Part shown: positions 58,385-64,000 of the stretch, piece by piece | Layout: every line of letters starts with the position of its first letter | Numbering within the stretch: position 1 is the first letter of the stretch | From: Oscillospiraceae bacterium | GTDB taxonomy: Bacteria > Bacillota > Clostridia > Oscillospirales > Ruminococcaceae | Assembly (NCBI GenBank): GCA_017473015.1 | Contig: JAFUNP010000033.1 | Location: 1 to 64,000 of the forward strand | Direction of reading: 5' to 3' | DNA length: 64,000 nucleotides | Translations under genes and position numbers: made by a program | Notes under the pieces: generated by a model | What the model saw: the letters and a program-made list of their open reading frames with translations, nothing else | What the model was told of the DNA's origin: nothing | The model's database searches: none

Positions 58385-59806
58385 TTATTTTGCAGCTTCC
58401 ACTGCATCTTTGATAGATGGCACTGTGGACTGTTTTGCGTGGGTGTCTACTTTTGCTGCGCCTTTAGGGCCCAGGTGAGTCAGACAGCCGGCGCCGTTGA
58501 TACAGCCGCCTTCACAAATCATACCCTCGATAAAGTTTTCTTTCAGCACGCCTTTGGCCAGTTTCAGCAGGGCGATTTTACATTCGTCAACGCCGCTGCA
58601 GGTAGCAGGTTTTACTTCAAAGTCGATACCCTGTTCTTCCAGAGCACGGGCAGCAGCACCTGTCAGACCGCCGGAGTGGGCAAAAATTCTGCCGTAGAAG
58701 GATGCATCGTTCAGGTCATCTTCTTCCAGTTCAGCCACAGGAATGTCGCGGCTGTCGAAAAGTGCCTGCAGTTCTTCAAAAGTCAGCACGCTGTCAACCC
58801 ATGGGCGTACATCTTCTTTCTGCATTTCAGCTTTCTTGGCTGTGCAAGGGCCGATAAATACTGTTTTTGCTGTAGGGTCCTGTTCTTTCAGGTATTTACC
58901 CAGTTCAGCCATTGGAGAATAGTTGTGGCTGATGTATTCCACGGCTTTAGGATGGAATTTGTGAATATAAGAAACAAATGCAGGACAGCAGCTGCTGGTC
59001 AGCTTGCCTTTTTCGGCCAGCTCTGCAGCTTCTTTCAGGGCAACCATATCTGCACCCAGAGCAACTTCTTTAACATCTGTGAAGCCCAGAGCTTTGATAG
59101 CTGCAACCACCTGACCAAGTTTGGCATAGCCGAACTGGCTGGCAATGGCAGGGGCAATCATGGCATACAGTTTTGTGCCGTTGCGTTTGGCTTCTTTAAT
59201 CAGCTCAACCACATCCAGAATATAGCTCTTGTCAACGATAGCGCCGAACGGGCAGCGATAAGCACATGCACCACAGGCGATACATTTTTCGTCGTTGATT
59301 TTGGCGGACTGGTCGGAGTTGATGGAAATAGCGTTTACTTTACATGCTGCCTGACATGGGCGGATATTGTTGCGGATGGCGCTGAACTGACAGGCCTGGG
59401 CACACTTACCGCAGTTTACACATTTTTCTTTGTCTATGTAAGCACGGTGGTCACTGTCGAATGTGATGGCACCTACAGGGCAAACATCGCTGCAGCGTTT
59501 GGCAATACAGCCGCGGCAGGAATCAGAAACCTGATAGCCGCCTACAGGACATTCGTCACAGGCTATAGGGATAACCTCGATAACATTGGGGTTGTGTTTG
59601 TCACCACCCATTGCTATCTTCATGCGCTCTGTGATAATTGCTCTTTCTTTATAGACACAGCAACGCATAGTAGGTTCTTTGTTAGGCATAATAATTTTAG
59701 GAATTTCAGCAAAATTTTCCAGAAGAGTGTCGTTAAAAGCATTTCTCGCCATCTCTCTGAGAACCCTGTATTTCAAATGCTGAACTCGTGTATCAAATTT
59801 CTGCAT
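58385..59806 (-). CDS. Monomeric [FeFe]-hydrogenase, group B-like
   Basis: 473-residue iron-sulfur enzyme predicted to produce or take up H2. The N-terminal ferredoxin region is cysteine-rich (CDECPVGGYQVSDSCRGC, then CVNCGKCAQAC, then CIACGACAYRCPFGA), binding several 4Fe-4S clusters. H-cluster motifs follow: TSSCCPAFVSY near 270, IGPCTAKKAE near 318 and EGGCINGAGCL near 438. The CCPAF and CTAKK variants resemble the less-studied group B rather than CCPGW of group A enzymes, so catalytic direction is uncertain. The ATG at 59806 follows CAAGGAGAAAACC. Lies 20 bases after rex in one unit. Maturases HydEFG are not in the window. Confidence 0.85.
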   Translation of the reverse strand: MQKFDTRVQHLKYRVLREMARNAFNDTLLENFAEIPKIIMPNKEPTMRCCVYKERAIITERMKIAMGGDKHNPNVIEVIPIACDECPVGGYQVSDSCRGCIAKRCSDVCPVGAITFDSDHRAYIDKEKCVNCGKCAQACQFSAIRNNIRPCQAACKVNAISINSDQSAKINDEKCIACGACAYRCPFGAIVDKSYILDVVELIKEAKRNGTKLYAMIAPAIASQFGYAKLGQVVAAIKALGFTDVKEVALGADMVALKEAAELAEKGKLTSSCCPAFVSYIHKFHPKAVEYISHNYSPMAELGKYLKEQDPTAKTVFIGPCTAKKAEMQKEDVRPWVDSVLTFEELQALFDSRDIPVAELEEDDLNDASFYGRIFAHSGGLTGAAARALEEQGIDFEVKPATCSGVDECKIALLKLAKGVLKENFIEGMICEGGCINGAGCLTHLGPKGAAKVDTHAKQSTVPSIKDAVEAAK

Positions 59807-59826
59807 GGTTTTCTCCTTGAATCATA

Positions 59827-60462
59827 TTATCTGTTTTTCAATTTTTCATTCAGTTTACTGGACAATATAGCCAGGCTGGTGGCCATGTTTTCATTCTGTA
59901 CAATAACATCATCAGGTACATTCAATGATGTGGGTGCAAAGTTCCATATAGCCTTGATTCCGTTTTTCACCAGAATATCAGCTATAGACTGGGCAGTGTG
60001 AGCCGGTGTGGTAATAATACCGATATGTACATTCATATTTTCCATTACCCGTGGCAGCTTTTCCATGGCAAAAATAGGCTTTTCTTTTACAGAAGTGCCT
60101 GCCAGGACAGGATTGTTGTCAAAGGCAGCCACAATATTCAATCCGTAGCTGGTAAAGCCATTGTAACCCAGCAAGGCTTTGCCCAGGTCCCCCGCACCGA
60201 TGATAATTGCGTTTTTGGCATTGTTGTAATCCAGAAAGTTCTGCAAATCCTTTATCAACACATCAGTGGCATAGCCTACCTTTGGTCGGCCGGCTGTGGA
60301 TGCACAGGACAGGTCTTTACGCACCTGCACATGGTTCAGTCCCAGCAGGTTTGCAATTGTAGTGGCGGATATATACTCTACACCCTCCTGATATTTCTCC
60401 TGTAAAAGTGAAAGGTATACCGGCAGACGGTAAAGGGTCCGTTTTGAAACTTGTTTATTCAT
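59827..60462 (-). CDS. rex: Redox-sensing transcriptional repressor Rex
   Basis: 211-residue NADH/NAD+ sensor. The N-terminal winged helix (RTLYRLPVYLSLLQEKYQEG, then ISATTIANLLGLNHVQVRKD) binds DNA; the Rossmann domain with IIIGAGDLGKALLGY (about 88-102) binds the dinucleotide. GIITTPAHTAQSIAD and IWNFAPTSLNVPDDV are conserved. Rex blocks fermentation genes when NADH is low. The ATG at 60462 follows AAAAGGAGACGTAT. Cotranscribed with the hydrogenase, a natural Rex target, so this is probably an autoregulated redox module. Confidence 0.95.
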   Translation of the reverse strand: MNKQVSKRTLYRLPVYLSLLQEKYQEGVEYISATTIANLLGLNHVQVRKDLSCASTAGRPKVGYATDVLIKDLQNFLDYNNAKNAIIIGAGDLGKALLGYNGFTSYGLNIVAAFDNNPVLAGTSVKEKPIFAMEKLPRVMENMNVHIGIITTPAHTAQSIADILVKNGIKAIWNFAPTSLNVPDDVIVQNENMATSLAILSSKLNEKLKNR

Positions 60463-60475
60463 ATACGTCTCCTTT

Positions 60476-60493
60476 TTGATATATTTTTATCGA
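60476..60493. promoter_or_regulatory. Candidate Rex operator
   Basis: TTGATATATTTTTATCGA is an imperfect 18-base palindrome like the Rex box TTGTTAAnnnnTTAACAA in size and outer bases. It lies just downstream of the rex promoter (60511-60539). The match is partial and the region is AT-rich, so chance is possible. Confidence 0.4.
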
Positions 60494-60510
60494 TATATAT
60501 TTTCATATTT

Positions 60511-60539
60511 AATATATACCTATTTATTACTCTTGTCAA
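60511..60539 (-). promoter_or_regulatory. Promoter of rex-hydrogenase
   Basis: Minus-strand TTGACA (60534-60539), 17-base spacer, TATATT (60511-60516), 49 bases before rex. Confidence 0.75.
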
Positions 60540-60652
60540 GTTTAACATATACAAATAAACAGAAATGTTTTGGCGTATTTACATAAATTTTACATTTATC
60601 CTCTCCGGGTATGATTTTATGTGGAAAAAATATTAAATTTTACAGCAAAGGA

Positions 60653-60681
60653 TTGGTTAATTTACAGCGGTGTGTTAAAAT
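60653..60681 (+). promoter_or_regulatory. Promoter of the HD hydrolase
   Basis: TTGGTT (60653-60658), 17-base spacer, TAAAAT (60676-60681), 32 bases before the start. Confidence 0.55.
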
Positions 60682-60713
60682 AGCGTTGTGAAATATATGA
60701 AAGAGGTACATTA

Positions 60714-61373
60714 ATGATTACATTTGACGAGATTAAAAGCAATGAAGAAATCAGAACATATATACGCGCCGCAGACGAAAGCCTGAGCAGTCTGCAGTTT
60801 ACCGAGCACAGCTTCGCCCATGTGGTGAGAACTGCCGATGTGGCCGGCCAGATACTGACAAAGCTGGGCTACGATGAAAGAACAGTGGAGCTGGGCAGAA
60901 TAGCCGGATATATGCACGATATAGGCAATGTGATAAACAGGATAGACCATGCCCAGTCCGGTGCTGTAATGGCGTTCAGAATACTGGATAAACTGGGAAT
61001 GCCCGCAGCTGAAATAGCCAAAATAGTGTGCGCCATAGGGAATCACGATGAAGGCACAGCCTACCCTGTGAACGAACTGGCCGCAGCGCTGATTATCGCT
61101 GACAAAAGCGATGTGCGCCGCAGCCGTGTGAGAGACAAAGGCACAATAAACTTTGACATTCACGACAGAGTAAATTACGCTGTAGAAAAATCAAAGCTGG
61201 TAGTAGATGAAGAAAATAAATTAATCACTCTCAATCTTATCATAGATGAAAAAATCAGCCCCATTTCAGAGTATTTTGAAATATTTATGAACAGAATGAT
61301 GCTGTGCCGCCGTGCAGCAGGTTATTTCGGACTGAAGTTTGAAATCAATATCAACGGCATGAGAGTAATGTGA
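60714..61373 (+). CDS. HD-domain phosphohydrolase
   Basis: 219-residue cytoplasmic metal-dependent phosphohydrolase. The HD ligands are visible: EHSFAHVVRTAD (His36), GYMHDIGNV (His68-Asp69), AIGNHDEGTAYPV and ALIIADKSDVRRSR with the final Asp. It resembles the stand-alone HD proteins of clostridia that may act on nucleotides; the substrate is not known. The C-terminal 75 residues (NYAVEKSKLVVDEENKLITL onward) form a small extra domain. The ATG at 60714 follows GAAAGAGGTACATTA. The kinase at 61443 follows after 69 bases and may be cotranscribed. Confidence 0.85.
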   Translation: MITFDEIKSNEEIRTYIRAADESLSSLQFTEHSFAHVVRTADVAGQILTKLGYDERTVELGRIAGYMHDIGNVINRIDHAQSGAVMAFRILDKLGMPAAEIAKIVCAIGNHDEGTAYPVNELAAALIIADKSDVRRSRVRDKGTINFDIHDRVNYAVEKSKLVVDEENKLITLNLIIDEKISPISEYFEIFMNRMMLCRRAAGYFGLKFEININGMRVM

Positions 61374-61442
61374 TTTTATTTATGAATGTAGCTGTTATAA
61401 GGACAGTTTTTAAATGAGCAACTGAGTTACAGGAGGAATTTT

Positions 61443-61922
61443 ATGGCTAAAGCTATACTGATATGCGGCAGAATATGCACCGGCAAAAGCACATACGCTG
61501 ACAGCCTGTGTGCCGGCGGTAAAGCTGTTTCTCTGTCTATCGACGGGCTGATGCTGGCAATGCTGGACCCATATCTGGGGGATATGCATGAGGTATATAC
61601 CGCAAGGGCAGAAAAATATCTGCTGGAAAAGTCGGTTGAAATAATAAACGCCGGCTGTGATGTGGTGCTGGACTGGGGATTCTGGACAGCAGCACAGCGC
61701 CGGGAAATAAAGGAATTTTACCGCAGCAAAGATATACAGTGGGAAATGCATTACCTGGACATAGACGACAGGGAATGGCGGCGCAGGCTTGAAAAGCGCA
61801 ACCGGCTGGTGCAGCAGGGCAAGACTGATGCTTACTATGTAGACGAAAATCTGGCAGCAAAATTCCGGTCAAAATTTGAAAAACCGGACAGAAATGAAGC
61901 AGATGTATGGGTTACTCAATAA
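61443..61922 (+). CDS. P-loop kinase of the AAA_33/zeta-like group
   Basis: 159-residue nucleotide-binding protein. Walker A GRICTGKS (9-16) stands at the N-terminus; SLSIDGLMLAMLDP, then VVLDWGFWTAAQRREIKEFY, then HYLDIDDREWRRRLEKRN follow. The latter arginine-rich helix resembles the lid of small-molecule kinases such as gluconate kinase, chloramphenicol phosphotransferase and zeta-type proteins. No antitoxin-like gene adjoins it, so a toxin role is not suggested. The ATG at 61443 follows ACAGGAGGAATTTT. Substrate unknown. Confidence 0.8.
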   Translation: MAKAILICGRICTGKSTYADSLCAGGKAVSLSIDGLMLAMLDPYLGDMHEVYTARAEKYLLEKSVEIINAGCDVVLDWGFWTAAQRREIKEFYRSKDIQWEMHYLDIDDREWRRRLEKRNRLVQQGKTDAYYVDENLAAKFRSKFEKPDRNEADVWVTQ

Positions 61923-61929
61923 TATTAAT

Positions 61930-61953
61930 GGCAGGGTTTTCCCTGCCTTTTTT
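61930..61953 (+). terminator. Terminator after the P-loop kinase
   Basis: GGCAGGG, loop TTTT, CCCTGCC, then T6. Confidence 0.9.
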
Positions 61954-62024
61954 AGTGTGTGTATTGTAAAAGCGCAGCGGTTTATTGTATAATTATGTTA
62001 TATAACTGATTTGCAGGAGGGCGT

Positions 62025-63152
62025 ATGTACAAGGACAAGGCCGTATATGCCATAGTGCTGGCAGCCGGAAAAGGCACCAGAATAGGCTTCGATAAAATGA
62101 TGTATAAGCTGGATAAATATACAGTAGCAGAGCATTCCATAAAAGCGTTTCGGGACAATGAGTATGTGGACAGAATAATAGTGGCCGCAGGCGATAACTA
62201 CGACCGGCTGGCACCTCTGGCAATAAAAAACTACAAGGTAAGGCGGGTTATTCACGGAGGCAGCACCAGAGCCAGAAGCGTGCTGAACGCCATGGAATAT
62301 GTGCCTGAAAACCGGATAGTTGCCATTCACGATGGGGCAAGACCTTTTGTGACACAGGAAATCATCAGCCGGGCAATAGAAGCAGCCCGGGAGCATAAGG
62401 CCGCTATCCCATGCGTAAAGGTAAAGGATACTATAAAGCAGGCCGAAAATGGTTTTATAGAAAAAACCCACGAACGCGACAAGCTGTACATAGTGCAGAC
62501 GCCACAGGTGTTTGATGTAAATTTATACAGAGAAATGGTGGATAAATACTTTGATGAAACCATTACAGATGATGCACAGCTGTTTGAAAGAGGCGGAGTA
62601 AAGGTGCGGATAGTTCCGGGGGCATACGAAAACTATAAAATAACCACCATAGACGACATACGAAAGGAAAAGAAAATGAGAATAGGTCACGGATATGATG
62701 TACAAAAACTGGTCGAGGGCAGAAAGCTGATAATGGGCGGAGTGGAAATACCGTACGAAAAAGGTTTGCTGGGCCATTCTGATGCAGATGTAGTTCTGCA
62801 CGCAGTCAGCGATGCACTGCTGGGCGCTATGGCGCTGGGCGACATAGGCAAGCATTTTCCTGACACTGACCCACGCTATTCCGGCGCTGACAGTCTGGTA
62901 CTGCTGGGCCATGTGGCGGATATGATATTTGACCACGGCGCAGATGTGGAAAATGTGGATGTCACCATTCTCTGCCAGAGACCAAAGCTGGCACCTCACA
63001 TCCCACAGATGAGGGAAAATATTGCCCAGGCACTGGGTTGTGATGTGAACAGGGTTTCTGTAAAAGCTACCACAGAAGAAGGTCTGGGCTTTACCGGTGA
63101 AGGTCTGGGCATAGCATGCCATTGTGTATGTCTGCTGAGTACAGTGGAATAA
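62025..63152 (+). CDS. ispDF: Bifunctional IspD-IspF fusion (MEP pathway)
   Basis: 375-residue fusion catalysing two non-adjacent steps of the MEP isoprenoid pathway. IspD (1-217) makes CDP-ME from MEP and [45 protein letters not shown] and [11 protein letters not shown]. IspF (218-375) cyclises CDP-ME-2P to MEc[62 protein letters not shown]. Oddity: the metal motif normally GYDVH reads GYDVQ at residue 227; the other ligands (Asp and the His in LHAVSD) remain. The ATG at 62025 follows GCAGGAGGGCGT. Single gene with terminator. Confidence 0.95.
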   Translation: MYKDKAVYAIVLAAGKGTRIGFDKMMYKLDKYTVAEHSIKAFRDNEYVDRIIVAAGDNYDRLAPLAIKNYKVRRVIHGGSTRARSVLNAMEYVPENRIVAIHDGARPFVTQEIISRAIEAAREHKAAIPCVKVKDTIKQAENGFIEKTHERDKLYIVQTPQVFDVNLYREMVDKYFDETITDDAQLFERGGVKVRIVPGAYENYKITTIDDIRKEKKMRIGHGYDVQKLVEGRKLIMGGVEIPYEKGLLGHSDADVVLHAVSDALLGAMALGDIGKHFPDTDPRYSGADSLVLLGHVADMIFDHGADVENVDVTILCQRPKLAPHIPQMRENIAQALGCDVNRVSVKATTEEGLGFTGEGLGIACHCVCLLSTVE

Positions 63153-63163
63153 TCGTAAAACGG

Positions 63164-63190
63164 GCACGGCTTTTAAAGCCGTGCTTTTTG
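63164..63190 (+). terminator. Terminator of ispDF
   Basis: GCACGGCTTT / AAAGCCGTGC, then TTTTTG. Confidence 0.9.
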
Positions 63191-63342
63191 TATTTTTGTC
63201 AAATTTTTCAAATACACTTTTATTACAAATTGATAATATTTTATATTTATGCTTTTATTATTCTTATTTATATGGTATCATATTAAGATAGAATAATTGT
63301 TTTTTCTCCCGACGGGAATTAATCATAAAGGTGGTATTGATA

Positions 63343-64000
63343 TGGAATTTTCCGGACTTTTCAGTTCACTTATAAGCATAATAAAAACTATCAGCCTGGC
63401 CGACATAATTGATGTGGCCATCATCACTTATCTGGTTTTCAATGTGCTGAAGCTGATGAACAAAACAAAGGCTACCCCTCTGCTGAAAGGTGTGGCACTG
63501 ATTTTCTTCGGATACATAATTGCATCCCAGTTCAAGCTGAAAACAGTTACATTTTTGATTGAAAGCCTGCTGCAGGTAGGTTTTATTGCTTTGCTGGTGG
63601 TATTCCAGCCAGAGCTGCGCCGTGCTTTAGAGCAGGTGGGCAGCGGCAATCTGTTTTCTCTGAGCTTTTTCCGCAAAAGGACAGTGGAGGAAGTGGAGGC
63701 AGACCGACTGCGCAAGGCCATAGCCGGTATATGTGACGCAATGGAGAGAATGAGCGAAAAGCAGACAGGCGCACTGATTGTAATGGAAAATTTCACCAGT
63801 CTGGAAGGCATAAAACAGTCCGGTACTGTGGTCAACGCCGACATAACACCAGAGCTGATAGGCACTGTTTTTTATGATGGTTCTCCTCTCCACGACGGTG
63901 CCATGATAATCCACAACGGCCGCATTACCAACGCCGGCTGTGTGCTGCCGCTGAGCGACAACCTGGAAATCAGTAAAGAAATGGGTACACGCCACCGCGC
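63343..64000 (+). CDS. cdaA: Diadenylate cyclase CdaA (5' part; gene runs off the window)
   Basis: Membrane enzyme that makes the second messenger c-di-AMP, which controls potassium, osmotic balance and wall homeostasis. 219 codons are visible. Three hydrophobic helices lie at about 20-36, 46-63 and 67-90. The DAC domain follows with IETGTVVNADITPE-like spacing (GTVVNADITPELIGTVFYD), the catalytic DGAMIIHNGRI and the start of the RHR motif (MGTRHRA) at the window edge. The opening and the FQPELRRALEQVG linker are typical of CdaA. The ATG at 63343 follows AAAGGTGGTATTGAT. Genes usually next to cdaA (ybbR/cdaR, glmM) would lie beyond 64000. Confidence 0.95.

Noticed and set aside
58307..60001. 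564-codon plus-strand frame opposite the hydrogenase and rex genes
   Set aside because: It mirrors two clearly identified minus-strand genes, is rich in Phe, Cys and His as antisense frames of this genome are, and has no ribosome site.

Overview
The window reads like the chromosome of an anaerobic Clostridia-type member of the Bacillota (Firmicutes). The grounds are strong AGGAGG-type ribosome binding sites, consensus TTGACA/TATAAT promoters, a 6S RNA beside tcdA, ywiB-argS synteny (DUF1934 then argS), an L10-leader r-protein operon, CdaA, MurC/Ddl/MurI, and Rex next to an [FeFe]-hydrogenase. Housekeeping genes favour CTG for leucine. No rRNA operon, phage module or CRISPR array was seen. Family assignments come from reading motifs; no database search was possible.

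Layout. 1-10 kb: two tandem APC permeases, cardiolipin synthase, a cyclophilin lipoprotein, DUF1292, 6S RNA, tcdA, a frameshifted MFS transporter and murC. 10-20 kb: a probable 24-residue membrane peptide, a GT2 glycosyltransferase, a repeat-rich spacer, a two-component system, YibE/F, an OFA-type MFS transporter, an M20 amidohydrolase and a trigger-factor-like lipoprotein. 20-31 kb: SPL-type radical SAM, tRNA-Arg, an asparaginase/DUF2142/thioredoxin-like operon, a dense cluster of stem-loops, recG, a class I amidotransferase hydrolase, DUF3795, a split chromate transporter, TSUP and YczE-type membrane proteins.

31.6-35.8 kb is the accessory part. An initiator tRNA gene is followed by a 2.2-kb insertion bounded by a perfect 45-bp direct repeat of the tRNA 3' end. 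The insertion carries one complete gene, an Lsa-type ABC-F ribosome-protection protein, behind its own promoter, leader ORF and attenuator-like hairpin. No integrase is visible. Beyond the right repeat lie a decayed GH3 beta-glucosidase, a nitroreductase, a broken aldo/keto reductase and two divergent promoters with 19-bp MerR-type spacers.

36-48 kb: flavoredoxin-like protein, uridine kinase, an ABC exporter whose permease contains a long coiled coil with perfect heptads, an MFS transporter, PepD, an AT-rich island with an orphan gene, isoaspartyl dipeptidase and DNA polymerase IV. 48-52 kb: rpmG-secE-nusG-rplK-rplA, then a separate promoter and L10 leader driving rplJ-rplL, with a terminator instead of rpoB. 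52-56 kb: ddl-murI-DUF1934-argS, tightly packed. 56-64 kb: an orphan coiled-coil membrane protein divergent from a small HTH regulator, a lipoprotein, rex-hydrogenase, an HD hydrolase, a P-loop kinase, an ispDF fusion (with an unusual metal-ligand change) and the start of cdaA.

Several genes point to peptide and amino acid use (APC permeases, asparaginase, PepD, IadA, M20). Others serve wall synthesis (murC, ddl, murI), with asparaginase and MurI both connecting to aspartate/glutamate metabolism.
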